Of a stretch of DNA of 64,000 nt, positions 8,960-18,028 are shown piece by piece. This DNA comes from Alphaproteobacteria bacterium (GTDB lineage Bacteria > Pseudomonadota > Alphaproteobacteria > Sphingomonadales > Sphingomonadaceae). The position numbers and the translations under genes are program-made. The notes beneath the pieces are model-generated. The model had not been told where the DNA came from. It did no database searches and saw only the letters and a list, made by a program, of their open reading frames with translations. The DNA lies in the NCBI GenBank assembly GCA_018823325.1, contig JAHJIJ010000018.1:1-64000 (forward strand), read 5' to 3'. The first letter of the stretch is position 1. Each line of letters opens with the position of its first letter.

Positions 8960-10012
8960 TCAAAAATCCGTAACCAGCGTGACGGCCGGGCCGCTGGCGG
9001 GCCGGGCATTGCCCGCGACGCGCATGCGCCATTCGGCAGAGAGGCGCAGAGCATGACGGCCTGATGGAAGGCGCAGCCGGACCTCCGGCCCCACGTCCAG
9101 ACGCCGCGCCCCCGGCTGAACACTACCGGAAAGCGCGCCTCCGACGTTAACCGATAGCCGGTCATTTTGGGGCATCAAACGATAAGAGAGTGTCCCTTTC
9201 CCATCCGCAAACCCGTCGCCGCCGGGCAGCCCCACAAATCCGGCTTGCGCATAGCCCTCAGCCTCCACATGCGGCGCAATCTCGGTCGGGTTCAGGCCGC
9301 CCGCTGCCAGCACAGCGAATCCGTTCCGACCGCCCGGCCCCAGACGCTGGCGTCGCTCGACCATCAGCGAAACCGGCCAACTAGCCGGTCGCCACGCCAG
9401 CCCCACCGCGCCCTCCTCCGCAAATGGCCGCTCAAGCGCACGGCTGGCGCGGCCATAAAGGCTGAACGTCCCGGCTGCACCGCTTGTCAGCCGATAGTCG
9501 ATCCGGACGCCCGCCTGCGAGCCGCCCAGCAAAGGCGCGAAAGCCCGGCCTCCACCGGCATCAGGCCGCCAGAGCAGCCACGCCTGGCCGGACCAGCGGC
9601 TGTTCGGCCTGCCCGCCGAAGCGCCTGCCCCCGTCGGCACGGTGATCATTGTTACGGACACCCCTTTAGCCATCGAGGCGGCCACAGTGGAAGGCTCGGC
9701 GGCAGGTGACACACCGGACGCGGCACGCAGGGCCTGCGCCGCTGATCCGGTCAAGCTGCCAGCGCGAGTACGCCTCGGGAGGATCAGACCGCCGGCTTGA
9801 GCAGGCACCGAAAGTTGCTCCACTTGGCCAGAATCAGAGCGGAAAATGCTCGGCACCGCCCCATCCGCATCGACAGACGCGATAACGGCAAGGCGCGGCT
9901 TCAGCGGATCACCAGTCGCCCAGATCGGCCAGAGCAGCATCGCGCCGCGAATGCAGACCCAGCAGCCAAGGACAACAGCCAGAAAGCGCAAAGGCTGGCC
10001 GGCGGATTTCAT
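8960..10012 (-). CDS. NfrA C-terminal-domain-like protein, short form
   Basis: Protein of 350 aa starting at an ATG that overlaps the stop of the glycosyltransferase gene (ATGA). It has an N-terminal hydrophobic anchor (LRFLAVVLGCWVCIRGAMLL), a Pro/Ala/Ser-rich linker, and a C-terminal half with alternating beta-strand pattern that ends in Phe (VTLVTDF), as outer-membrane barrels do. Segments such as VGLAWRP and SLMVERRQRLG resemble the C-terminal region of phage N4 adsorption protein A (NfrA). It lacks the long repeat region of full-length NfrA. Coupling to an NfrB-like gene supports this reading. I am moderately sure. Confidence 0.65.
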   Translation of the reverse strand: MKSAGQPLRFLAVVLGCWVCIRGAMLLWPIWATGDPLKPRLAVIASVDADGAVPSIFRSDSGQVEQLSVPAQAGGLILPRRTRAGSLTGSAAQALRAASGVSPAAEPSTVAASMAKGVSVTMITVPTGAGASAGRPNSRWSGQAWLLWRPDAGGGRAFAPLLGGSQAGVRIDYRLTSGAAGTFSLYGRASRALERPFAEEGAVGLAWRPASWPVSLMVERRQRLGPGGRNGFAVLAAGGLNPTEIAPHVEAEGYAQAGFVGLPGGDGFADGKGTLSYRLMPQNDRLSVNVGGALSGSVQPGARRLDVGPEVRLRLPSGRHALRLSAEWRMRVAGNARPASGPAVTLVTDF

Positions 10013-11406
10013 GAGACCGAACCCGCTCCCGTTTCCGGAAAGCGATGCTGCGTCTTGTCCCATACGAGAGCCTGCCCGCGCAGATGGCGCACATAGATCG
10101 ACACGGCCCGCCCAGCGGCCAAAATGGCAATTATGTTCGCAATCAATGTACGCGGTACGGACAGCAGAGCTTGCCCCACGCCATAAGCGCGCCAGACAAA
10201 CAGCATGCGCGTGAGCACGCGCCAGACGAGCAGAACGGCGGTGAAACCGAGCAACCACGGCAAAGGCTGCTGCCACGTCATGGCAGGGCGACCGAGCAGA
10301 TGGTTGATGCCGTGGAGCGCCATCGCAAGCACCATCCCGGCATAGGCGGCGAGCAGGATGACGGCGGCCAACCCCGCCCGCCGGTCCCGCAGACGCATCC
10401 AGCGCTCCCGCCATGGGCCGGACCAGCCCAGCCGATCCCAGCCAGCCAGCGCAATGCCGACCGTCCACCGCGCCTTCTGCCGGATGGCGCCGCGCCACGT
10501 GTCCGGAAAATACTCGCGCGTTGCTATCAGGCCGCCGTTCGCATCCCGCATCCGCACGAGAATGCCTCGACCGCCCGCATCACCCAGACGGAGCCCGAGT
10601 TCGTAGTCCTCCGTCAGGCTGGTCTCGTCAAAAGGCCCGCCATGACGTTGCGCCGCAATCCGCCCCAGCGCCTGCCGATTGAATCCGCAACCGACGCCCG
10701 CAGAAGGCAGAGCTGCCCCTAGGGCCTCACGGACAATCAAGGCCTTACCATGGGCTTCTGCGAACTCGTCGAGATAATGCCCCGAAACCCACCGGGAACG
10801 TGCCGACTCAAGCGGCAATACAGGGAGTTGGACAAGGGCGAAGCGCGGCGCGAGAAAGCCGATAAGGCGCAGAGCATCCGGGTGCACAACATCTTCAGCG
10901 TCATGCAGGATGACCGTCAGCACGTAGCAGCTCGTCTCGATTTCCCGGCGCTCCATCGCTGCCCAGAGCTGATTGAGACAATCCGCCTTGGTGGTCGGGC
11001 CGGGCCGGGGATTGATGACCAGCGTCACTCGCCCCCTGCCGTGGTCCGCAATCAGCTGGCGAAGCACCGCCAGCGTGGCCCCGTCATTGGGATAGGCGCC
11101 GACGAAGATCTGGACGTCGTCCCGTTCCCATTTGCGCAGGCAGCCGGTCAGCATCGGCCCAATCACATCCGCTTCATCCCAGGCCGGAACGAAGACCGCG
11201 ATCGGCCCCGCCGTGCCCGCGGGCGGGAGATCGCTGGCAGTCATTCTCGCGATGCGCGCGTAGATGGTAAGCGAGCGCCAGCCGCGGCGCGCGATGTAGA
11301 TGAGGTCGATCGCCAGGTCGTCGAGTCCACCGATCAACAGCCCAATCGCGGCAAAAAGCAAAAGTTCACCGCACAGCACCTCGAGCGCTGCGAGAGCCGA
11401 TTCCAT
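10009..11406 (-). CDS. Glycosyltransferase family 2, NfrB-like inner-membrane protein
   Basis: Membrane glycosyltransferase of 465 aa. An N-terminal helix is followed by a GT-A domain with VFVPAWDEADVIGPM, HDAEDVVHPD (DxD equivalent), LTEDYELGLRLG (TED) and QKARW (QxxRW), the pattern of processive BcsA-like synthases. Several C-terminal membrane helices follow. The layout fits NfrB, the inner-membrane enzyme involved in a surface glycan used by phage N4. The start is ATG 11406 with GGGGGA just upstream; a GTG at 11430 is the alternative. It heads a minus-strand group that also includes the NfrA-like, TauE and TIGR02186 genes. Confidence 0.85.
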   Translation of the reverse strand: MESALAALEVLCGELLLFAAIGLLIGGLDDLAIDLIYIARRGWRSLTIYARIARMTASDLPPAGTAGPIAVFVPAWDEADVIGPMLTGCLRKWERDDVQIFVGAYPNDGATLAVLRQLIADHGRGRVTLVINPRPGPTTKADCLNQLWAAMERREIETSCYVLTVILHDAEDVVHPDALRLIGFLAPRFALVQLPVLPLESARSRWVSGHYLDEFAEAHGKALIVREALGAALPSAGVGCGFNRQALGRIAAQRHGGPFDETSLTEDYELGLRLGDAGGRGILVRMRDANGGLIATREYFPDTWRGAIRQKARWTVGIALAGWDRLGWSGPWRERWMRLRDRRAGLAAVILLAAYAGMVLAMALHGINHLLGRPAMTWQQPLPWLLGFTAVLLVWRVLTRMLFVWRAYGVGQALLSVPRTLIANIIAILAAGRAVSIYVRHLRGQALVWDKTQHRFPETGAGSVS

Positions 11407-11621
11407 GATGATCCCCCATGCGGCGCGCACCCCTGCGCTGCTTCCGCGCGGGTAACACCCTATCGAAAGATATAGATCAAGTGACCAGATTCAGCTGTGC
11501 GGGCGCCAACTGTCCCATTTCAGGCACACAGGGAGCCGTTTGACCGGCGCCTCTGCACGCTCTAGCGACGCAGCATGACCGCCCCCGTCATCAGATCCGG
11601 CTTCCAGACCCGCATTGGCCG

Positions 11622-12275
11622 ATGCGTCTCATGAGACGGGGGCGCCCTGTCCGTATCGGCCTGCTGGGCGGCTCGTTCAATCCGGCGCATGGCGGCCATC
11701 GGGCCATCTCGCTCTTTGCCAGCGACGCGCTGGGACTCGATGAAGTCTGGTGGCTCGTTTCGCCCGGAAATCCGCTCAAGTCCGCCCAAGGCATGGCGCC
11801 CCTCAACGCCCGCATCGCCAGCGCGAAAGCCGTCGCGCGCCGTTCCCCGATCCGGGCCACCGCGATCGAGCGGGAGATGCGCACGCGCTATACGCTGGAT
11901 ACCCTCCGCGCCCTTCATCGCCGCTACCCGCGCCGGCGCTTCATCTGGCTGATGGGCGAGGACAATCTCGCCCAGTTCCACCAGTGGAAAGGCTGGCGCG
12001 ATATCGCGCGCACGACGGCCATTGCCGTTATCGCTCGACCGGGCTATACTCGTGAGGCTGTCGGCTCACCGGCCATGGCCTGGTTGCGGCGTTTCGTCCG
12101 ACCCGCCAGCCAGAGCAAAAGCTGGACGAAATGGAGACTGCCGGCGCTCGTGCTTTTGCGCTTTCGCCCTGATCCCAGATCAGCCACGCTGCTTCGGCAG
12201 AAGGCTCCTCTTTGGCACCTTAGCTATGCTGATGTTGCGCCGATTGACGGCGTGACCGGCCGCCGCATCCTATAG
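11622..12275 (+). CDS. nadD: Nicotinate-nucleotide adenylyltransferase
   Basis: Adenylates nicotinate mononucleotide in NAD biosynthesis. Motifs are GLLGGSFNPAHGGH (the nucleotidyltransferase GSFxPxHxGH), VWWLVSPGNPLK, FIWLMGEDNLAQFHQW and VIARPGY. Length is 217 aa with the first ATG. An ATG at 11631 is equally possible, since neither has a clear ribosome binding site. It is followed after a few bases by rsfS, the conserved neighbour in many bacteria. It faces the glycosyltransferase gene across about 215 bases that should hold both promoters. Confidence 0.93.
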   Translation: MRLMRRGRPVRIGLLGGSFNPAHGGHRAISLFASDALGLDEVWWLVSPGNPLKSAQGMAPLNARIASAKAVARRSPIRATAIEREMRTRYTLDTLRALHRRYPRRRFIWLMGEDNLAQFHQWKGWRDIARTTAIAVIARPGYTREAVGSPAMAWLRRFVRPASQSKSWTKWRLPALVLLRFRPDPRSATLLRQKAPLWHLSYADVAPIDGVTGRRIL

Positions 12276-12283
12276 GAGTGACA

Positions 12284-12718
12284 TTGCCAGATCCGTTACC
12301 TTTGTCCGCCCGTCCCGCCAGTAATGCGGGAATCCCTCAATCAGGCGTATCTCATGCAGGCGTAGATGCATCGTCGGATCGGCTCCTCGCGATCGTCCTC
12401 GAATCGCTTGATGATGATCAGGCGCAGGACGTCGTGAGCATTCCGCTTGCCGGAAAGAGCAGCATTGCCGATCACATCGTCATCGCCTCGGGTCGTTCGT
12501 CGCGGCAAGTGGCGGCAATCGCCCAGAAGCTTGCCGAGCGGATCAAGCAGACGATGGGACGCAATGTCCGAATCGAAGGGCTTCCGGTCGCGGACTGGGT
12601 GCTGATCGATGCCGGCGACGTGGTCGTCCACGTCTTCCGTCCCGAGGTCCGCAGCTTCTACAATCTTGAGCGCATGTGGGGCTTCACCGATGCGCCGCTG
12701 GCCGCAGGCGAGGCCTGA
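12284..12718 (+). CDS. rsfS: Ribosome silencing factor RsfS (Iojap-like)
   Basis: Binds ribosomal protein L14 and prevents subunit joining in slow growth. The core matches the family: LDDDQAQDVVSIPLAGKSSI, ADHIVIASGRSSRQVAAIA and DWVLIDAGDVVVHVF. The proposed TTG start at 12284 has AGGAG five bases upstream. A GTG at 12278 overlaps that site, and a start further inside is not excluded because the first 35 residues are poorly conserved in the family. It sits between nadD and rlmH, the usual order. Confidence 0.92.
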   Translation: MPDPLPLSARPASNAGIPQSGVSHAGVDASSDRLLAIVLESLDDDQAQDVVSIPLAGKSSIADHIVIASGRSSRQVAAIAQKLAERIKQTMGRNVRIEGLPVADWVLIDAGDVVVHVFRPEVRSFYNLERMWGFTDAPLAAGEA

Positions 12719-12744
12719 CGTTCATCAACGCGCCCGAGGGCTGA

Positions 12745-13170
12745 ATGCTGCTGCACATCGTCGCACGAGGGCGCATCGGGCGTTCACCGGAAGCCGAACT
12801 GGTGGAGCGTTACCTCAAGCGCGTGACCCTGCCGACGAAAGTGACCGAGCTGCCAGACCGGGGGAGCAAGTCCCCGCCGCCCACACTGTCCCCCGCCGTT
12901 ACAGTGCTGCTCGATGAAACGGGACGCCAGATGAGTTCGCTGGTCTTTGCCGAGCAGATCGGCAAGTGGCGAGACAATGGTATGCGTGAATGTCGCTTCA
13001 TGATCGGCGCCGCTGACGGGTTCAGCCCGGCTGAGCGTGATGAGGCCAGCCTGCTGATCGCCTTCGGTCCGATGACCTGGCCGCACATGATGGCGCGGGC
13101 GATGCTTGCCGAACAGCTCTGGCGGGCAACGAGCATTCTGGCCAACCACCCTTATCATCGGGAGGGGTGA
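12745..13170 (+). CDS. rlmH: 23S rRNA (pseudouridine1915-N3)-methyltransferase
   Basis: SPOUT-class methyltransferase acting on pseudouridine 1915 of helix 69 in 70S ribosomes. Its 141 aa are close to the usual ~155. Motifs are VLLDETGRQMSSLVFAEQ, FMIGAADGFS (knot, SAM binding), LLIAFGPMTWPHMMARAMLA, EQLWRA and the C-terminal HPYHRE. It follows rsfS and precedes the EnvC gene with almost no gap. Confidence 0.96.
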   Translation: MLLHIVARGRIGRSPEAELVERYLKRVTLPTKVTELPDRGSKSPPPTLSPAVTVLLDETGRQMSSLVFAEQIGKWRDNGMRECRFMIGAADGFSPAERDEASLLIAFGPMTWPHMMARAMLAEQLWRATSILANHPYHREG

Positions 13171-13174
13171 GGCC

Positions 13175-14419
13175 GTGGTAGCCCTCTGGACCAGACATTC
13201 TGCACCAGTTGCGCTGCTCTTCGCCTGCCTGATTGCGACGGCCCTCGCACCGCTGGCGCTTTCGGCGCAGCGTGCTGCCTCTGCCGCTTCGGCTGACATT
13301 GCCGAACAACAGGCCGCACTCGCCCGTGCCCGCGCGCAGGGCGAGGAAGCCCGCAAGCGCAGCGAGGCACTGGAAGCCAGAGCGCGGGCCTCTTCGGTCG
13401 CCGCAGACCGAACCCGCGACCAGATTGCAGCGCTCGCAGCGCGCATCCAGCAGAGCGAAGCGGACCTCCGCGCCGGCGAAGCGCGGCTGGCCATCATCAC
13501 TGCGCGTCAACAAGAGCAAACGAAACGATTGGCGGATCGCCAACAGCCGATCGTCCGGCTCACAGCCGCCCTGCAGCAGATCGTGCGGCGGTCGCCCGTC
13601 CTTGCCCTCGTCGCTCCGGGCACCATCAGCGAGGCGGTCCACCGCAGGATCGTGCTGGCTCAAGTCCTCCCGGTCATCACCGCATCAACGGAGGATTTGC
13701 GCAATGACATCGCGCGGAGCGTTGACCTGCGCCAGAGCGCACAAGCCGCTACGCAATCACTCGCCAGCACCCGCTCGGGCCTTGCGACGCAGCAGAAGGC
13801 GCTCAGCGCGCTCGAACAACGGCAACGCACTGCCTCTCGCAGCCTGCGAGCGAGCGCAAGCCTGGAAACCGAACGCGCACTGGCAATGGGCGAGCAGGCG
13901 CGAGACATAAGCGAATTGATGGAGCGAATTGGCGATGCCTCGGTCGTCCGGGAAGCCTTGTTGCAATTGCCCGGGCCAACACCCCGCCCCGCCAGACCGG
14001 AAAACGGAGCGCCTCCCGGCGATCGCCGTCAGACGCCAGCCGTCACCGATGCGCCGGCGCCGCCTTATCGCCTTCCCGCCATCGGCGACATCGTGACCGG
14101 CTTTGGTGAGCTGAGCGCGGGTGGCGTGCGCGCGCGGGGCATAACAATCGCGACGGCCCCCAGGGCCGCCGTCGTCGCGCCCGCAGCAGGACGGATCGCC
14201 TTTGCCGGACCGTTTCGCGGCTATGATCACATTGTCATCATTGAGCATGGCGGCGGCTGGACCAGCCTGATCGCGCGCCTTGATCGCCTGAGCGTGGAGC
14301 CGGGCGAAACGGTACGACAAGGCGATCCGATCGGGACGACAGGTGCCGCATCAGCTCGCCTCACGCTCGAACTGCGCCGGCAGGACCGCGCGGTCGATGT
14401 TGCTGCACTGGTCCGATAG
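13175..14419 (+). CDS. envC: Murein hydrolase activator, EnvC family
   Basis: Periplasmic protein of 414 aa. It has a signal peptide (APVALLFACLIATALAPLALSAQ) and a long Ala/Arg/Glu coiled coil to about residue 260. A Pro-rich linker leads to a C-terminal LytM domain (FGELSAGGVRARGITI, AAGRIAFAGPFRGYDHIVII). The second zinc motif of active M23 peptidases (HxH) is replaced by RLTLELRR, so the domain is degenerate. This fits EnvC, which activates amidases at the septum. The start is GTG 13175 after GGGAGGGG; no ATG is as well placed. It is probably co-transcribed with rlmH and upstream of ctpA. Confidence 0.88.
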   Translation: MVALWTRHSAPVALLFACLIATALAPLALSAQRAASAASADIAEQQAALARARAQGEEARKRSEALEARARASSVAADRTRDQIAALAARIQQSEADLRAGEARLAIITARQQEQTKRLADRQQPIVRLTAALQQIVRRSPVLALVAPGTISEAVHRRIVLAQVLPVITASTEDLRNDIARSVDLRQSAQAATQSLASTRSGLATQQKALSALEQRQRTASRSLRASASLETERALAMGEQARDISELMERIGDASVVREALLQLPGPTPRPARPENGAPPGDRRQTPAVTDAPAPPYRLPAIGDIVTGFGELSAGGVRARGITIATAPRAAVVAPAAGRIAFAGPFRGYDHIVIIEHGGGWTSLIARLDRLSVEPGETVRQGDPIGTTGAASARLTLELRRQDRAVDVAALVR

Positions 14420-14527
14420 CCCGTTCAGCACAGCGTAACGCTTTCTTTGGCACAGAGGCGTGCGACCTAGGCAGGACCCCCGATCATGCTTATAGGTCTG
14501 AGCAGAGATTTCGTCGAAAGCTATGCC

Positions 14528-15874
14528 ATGGCCAATGCCCGCCGCGTTCTGTTTCTCCGTTCCGCCGCCATTCTCGGCGCGATCGCGCTCGTGCCCGCAT
14601 CGACATCTGCGGTCACCGAAACGGAAGGCGAGACGTACAAGCAGCTCGACCTCTTCATGGACGTGTTCCAGCGGGTCCGCTCGAACTATGTGGAACAAGT
14701 CGATGATGCGACCCTGATCAAGGGCGCCATTGAAGGCATGCTCTCCAGCCTTGATCCCCACAGCGCTTATCTGGACGTGCGCTCCTTCGAGAATCTGCGC
14801 ACGCAGACGGAGGGCAGCTACGGTGGCCTCGGTCTCTCCGTGACCATGGACGAAGGCGTCGTGAAGGTGATTGCGCCCACGGACGACACCCCGGCCTCGC
14901 GTGCCGGCATCAAGGCAGGCGATTACATCACGCATATCGATGGCAAGCTGATTTATGGCGGCACGCTCGATGAAGCGGTCGACAAGATGCGCGGGCCGCC
15001 GAACACCACGATCAAGCTGACCATTGCCCGTGAAGGCCGCGATGAGCCGTTCGATGTCGAGCTGACACGCGCGATCATCGATATCAAGCCGGTGAAATGG
15101 CAGGTCAAGGACGGCGTCGGCATCATCAAGATCGTCAGTTTCTCGGCCGATACCGGCGCAGACGTCCAGAGCGCCATTCGCGGAATCGACAAGTCGCTCG
15201 GCCGCAAGCCGACTGGTTATATTCTCGACATGCGCTCCAATCCCGGCGGTCTGCTGGACGAGGCCGTACGTGTCTCCGACGCGTTCCTCGAGCGTGGCGA
15301 GATCGTCTCGCAGCGGGGCCGCCAGCGCGGCGACACCAGGCCTTATTACGCCCGGCCCGGCGATGATGCGCAGGGTCTGCCCGTCATAGTGCTGATCGAC
15401 GCCGGCTCAGCCTCCGCGTCCGAGATCGTGGCCGGTGCATTGCAGGATCACAATCGTGCCCTGATCATGGGTGAGCGCAGTTTCGGCAAGGGCAGTGTGC
15501 AGACGCTGCTGCCGCTCTCTCAGGACACGGCTCTGCGCCTGACCACCGCGCGCTATTACACACCCTCGGGCAAATCCGTGCAGGAAGGCGGCATCGAGCC
15601 GGACATTCTGGTACCACAGCTTTCCGACCCCGATTATGCCAAGCGCCCGAAATATCGGGAAAGCGACCTGCGCCGGCACCTCATCAACGAGGCTAAGCTG
15701 GACCGTACGGAACTGGAGTCGGATACCAATATTGATCCTCGCTTCACCGCAACGGCCGATGAGTTGAAGGAGCAGGGCGTGGAGGACTTCCAGCTACATT
15801 ACGCACTGCAGACTATTGGGCGCCTCACCGCCACGCCGCAAATGGCCGCATCGAGCCCGAAAGCTAAGCGGTAA
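14528..15874 (+). CDS. ctpA: S41 family C-terminal processing peptidase
   Basis: Periplasmic serine protease of 448 aa from ATG 14528, which gives a clean signal peptide (ANARRVLFLRSAAILGAIAL). An in-frame ATG at 14486 would add 14 residues. A PDZ domain (YGGLGLSVTMDEGVVKV, RAGIKAGDYITHIDG) is followed by the S41 domain with DMRSNPGGLLDEAV. The catalytic Ser lies in DAGSASASE and the Lys in GERSFGKGSVQ. EnvC next to CtpA is a common alphaproteobacterial arrangement, suggesting a shared role in cell-wall remodelling. Confidence 0.94.
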   Translation: MANARRVLFLRSAAILGAIALVPASTSAVTETEGETYKQLDLFMDVFQRVRSNYVEQVDDATLIKGAIEGMLSSLDPHSAYLDVRSFENLRTQTEGSYGGLGLSVTMDEGVVKVIAPTDDTPASRAGIKAGDYITHIDGKLIYGGTLDEAVDKMRGPPNTTIKLTIAREGRDEPFDVELTRAIIDIKPVKWQVKDGVGIIKIVSFSADTGADVQSAIRGIDKSLGRKPTGYILDMRSNPGGLLDEAVRVSDAFLERGEIVSQRGRQRGDTRPYYARPGDDAQGLPVIVLIDAGSASASEIVAGALQDHNRALIMGERSFGKGSVQTLLPLSQDTALRLTTARYYTPSGKSVQEGGIEPDILVPQLSDPDYAKRPKYRESDLRRHLINEAKLDRTELESDTNIDPRFTATADELKEQGVEDFQLHYALQTIGRLTATPQMAASSPKAKR

Positions 15875-15882
15875 GCGGAACC

Positions 15883-16374
15883 ATGCGGCGCGAAGCCTCC
15901 TTGTCATTGGCGCGGTTCGTGGCGGTCATGCTGCCGTCGGCACTGCTCGGCGGCGCCCTCGTTTCGCAATATGTCGGTGGGTTGTTCCCCTGTGAGATGT
16001 GCCTCTGGCAGCGCTGGCCGCATCTGGGCGCCATCATTGCCGCGCTGCTGGCGATCGCGTTGCGCAAGAATCCGGCGATGAGCGCAACCTTCACGCTGCT
16101 TGCTGCTCTTGCGCTGGCAACGAGCGGCGGCATCGGCGCTTTTCACGCGGGCGTAGAATATGGCTGGTGGCAAGGCATCACCAGCTGCGCCTCGACCGCG
16201 AGCGCCGCTCCCGGCCAATCCATGCTCGATTCGATCATGTCCGCCACGCTGGTGCGCTGTGACGTCGCGCCCTGGGACCTCTTCGGCATTTCACTGGCTG
16301 GTTATAACGCGATTTTCTCGATCGGCGGCGCGCTGCTGGTCCTCCTGCTGGTACGGAAGTGGAGCCGTTCATGA
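15883..16374 (+). CDS. dsbB: Disulfide bond formation protein B family
   Basis: Inner-membrane quinone reductase that reoxidises DsbA; 163 aa with four membrane segments. The CEMCLWQRWPH motif carries the first Cys pair (CxxC). The second periplasmic loop has SCASTAS and VRCDVAPWDLFGISLAGYN, supplying the second pair. Its stop overlaps the coq7 start (ATGA), so the two are co-translated. Two DsbA-like partners lie at 35.7-37.2 kb. Confidence 0.93.
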   Translation: MRREASLSLARFVAVMLPSALLGGALVSQYVGGLFPCEMCLWQRWPHLGAIIAALLAIALRKNPAMSATFTLLAALALATSGGIGAFHAGVEYGWWQGITSCASTASAAPGQSMLDSIMSATLVRCDVAPWDLFGISLAGYNAIFSIGGALLVLLLVRKWSRS

Positions 16375-16922
16375 CCGATACCGCATCCCCTCCCCCACGC
16401 CCCGGCCTGCACAAGGCGGATCGCGGATCGATGCTGCGAGTTGATCAGGCCGGTGAATATGGCGCGGTGCGGATCTATGCCGGCCAGCTTGCCGTGCTGG
16501 GCGATCGACACCCGATCAGCCGGGAAATTGCTGGCATGGCCGCACAGGAAGAGCGGCACCGCGCGCATTTCGATGCGATGGTGGCGGAGCGTGGCGTTCG
16601 CCCCACACTCCTGCAGCCCTTCTGGCATGTTGCGGGCTTCGCGCTCGGCGCGGCGACCGCCCTGATCGGTCCACGCGCTGCCATGGCCTGCACAGCCGCC
16701 ATCGAGACCGAGATTGACGATCATTACGGGCAGCAGCTCGAAGAAATCGGCGGCGACGATCCGGAACTATCGGACGCGATCCGGGATTTTCAGGCTGAAG
16801 AAGTCGAACATCGCGACGCTGCGATTGCCCATGGAGCTGAATCCGCTCCTGCCTATCCCTTGCTTTTCGGGGCAATCCGGCTTGGCTGCCGTGCTGCCAT
16901 TGCCCTTTCGAAGCGGATCTAA
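16371..16922 (+). CDS. coq7: Demethoxyubiquinone hydroxylase, COQ7 family
   Basis: Di-iron monooxygenase for a late ubiquinone step, 183 aa. Iron ligands are visible as EYGA, EERHRAHF (ExxH), ETEIDDHYG and EEVEHRDAA (ExxH), in the order expected for COQ7. RVDQAGEYGAVRIYAGQ is a family hallmark. ATG 16371 overlaps the dsbB stop; a GTG at 16359 is less likely. Linkage to DsbB, which passes electrons to quinones, is functionally sensible. Confidence 0.95.
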   Translation: MTDTASPPPRPGLHKADRGSMLRVDQAGEYGAVRIYAGQLAVLGDRHPISREIAGMAAQEERHRAHFDAMVAERGVRPTLLQPFWHVAGFALGAATALIGPRAAMACTAAIETEIDDHYGQQLEEIGGDDPELSDAIRDFQAEEVEHRDAAIAHGAESAPAYPLLFGAIRLGCRAAIALSKRI

Positions 16923-16936
16923 GAAGGAATCATCTG

Positions 16937-17503
16937 ATGCGCGCCCTCGTCCTTGCATTCCCATTCAGCCTCGCCCTTGCCGCGCCGGCCTTTGCACAGA
17001 CGCAGCCGGAGCAGCCCATTGGGGTTGCAGGGCCGGAAGACGTCGAGAAGGTGAAGCAGGTCTTCGTCTATGGTGAGGACCCCTGCCCGCCGAGCGAAGG
17101 TGACGAAATCGTGGTCTGCGCGCGGATGCCGGATGGCGACCGCTATCGTATCCCCAAGGAACTGCGCACGGACCCCAACAGCCCTGCGGTGCAGAGCTGG
17201 GCCAACCGCGCCCGTGCGATCGAATATGTCGGCGCCTCGGGAGCGGAAAGCTGCTCGCCGACCGGCGCGATGGGCTTCACCGGCTGCTTCACCCAAATCG
17301 CGCGTGCTGCGCGTGAGGAGCGGGAGAAGATGCTGGGCGCGGGCACCTGGGCCGACGCCGTGGCCAAGGCCCGCGAGGAGCGGCTTGGCAATCTGGATGC
17401 GGAATCCGCGCAGATCGAGGCGGAAGTGAAGGCCCAGGAGGAAGCCGAGCGTCTGCGCGCCGAGCGGGCTGCCCAGCAGCAGGGGCCGACCGTCACCCCC
17501 TGA
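16937..17503 (+). CDS. Secreted hypothetical protein
   Basis: Protein of 188 aa with a signal peptide (LVLAFPFSLALAAPAFAQ). The middle contains four Cys (DPCPPSEGDEIVVCARM and ESCSPTGAMGFTGCF), likely paired outside the cytoplasm. The C-terminus is a charged, Glu/Ala/Arg-rich helix. It starts 14 bases after coq7 and is co-directional. I do not recognise a named domain; such proteins are common in sphingomonads. Function unknown. Confidence 0.8.
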   Translation: MRALVLAFPFSLALAAPAFAQTQPEQPIGVAGPEDVEKVKQVFVYGEDPCPPSEGDEIVVCARMPDGDRYRIPKELRTDPNSPAVQSWANRARAIEYVGASGAESCSPTGAMGFTGCFTQIARAAREEREKMLGAGTWADAVAKAREERLGNLDAESAQIEAEVKAQEEAERLRAERAAQQQGPTVTP

Positions 17504-17515
17504 GGCCGCGCGCGC

Positions 17516-18028
17516 TCACAGGAAATATTGCAGCTTCACCGCCGTCTCCCTCGCCGCACCGGGGGAGACGGAGAGGATCACCGCATCGAAGCCCGGCGCA
17601 CCGAAGCGGATGCGCGGATTGCGCGAAAAGCCCACGCCCTCACGCGGAATCCCGAGCATCGTGTCCAGCCGGGAGTTGCTGTTCTCATCATGGAAAACGA
17701 GCAGCGCGTAGTCGCCGGGCGGCACGTGGGAGAACAGCAGCTGGGCATGGTCGCCCGCCGCAACGCTGCCGGTAATCGCCGCCGGGTCCTTCTCGCACTT
17801 GGGGAAATGCGTGCGATCCTGCGTCAAACAGGCGCGCAGCACGCCGCGCTTCGAGCGCAGCCCCTCGAACCGGACATCAAGCTGACCCGTCAGAGGGACG
17901 ACGCCCGTCACCACCTTTACGGCCACATCGGCGGCCCGCGGCTCTGCGTCGCTCTCCTCCAGCGCAATAGCTGGGCCGGATAGGAATACCATCAGCGAGG
18001 CTGCCGCAATCGCAACGGGACGGATCAT
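17516..18028 (-). CDS. DUF2141 domain-containing secreted protein
   Basis: Exported protein of 170 aa with signal peptide (AIAAASLMVFLSGPAIA). The body has the DUF2141 pattern: DVRFEGLRSKRGVLRACL, then LLFSHVPPGDYALLVFHDEN, SNSRLDTMLGIPREGVGFS and NPRIRFGAPGF. The fold is an immunoglobulin-like beta sandwich in related families, and the role is unknown. Its ATG overlaps the stop of the fatty acid hydroxylase gene, and the pairing with such a gene hints at an envelope lipid function. Confidence 0.87.
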   Translation of the reverse strand: MIRPVAIAAASLMVFLSGPAIALEESDAEPRAADVAVKVVTGVVPLTGQLDVRFEGLRSKRGVLRACLTQDRTHFPKCEKDPAAITGSVAAGDHAQLLFSHVPPGDYALLVFHDENSNSRLDTMLGIPREGVGFSRNPRIRFGAPGFDAVILSVSPGAARETAVKLQYFL

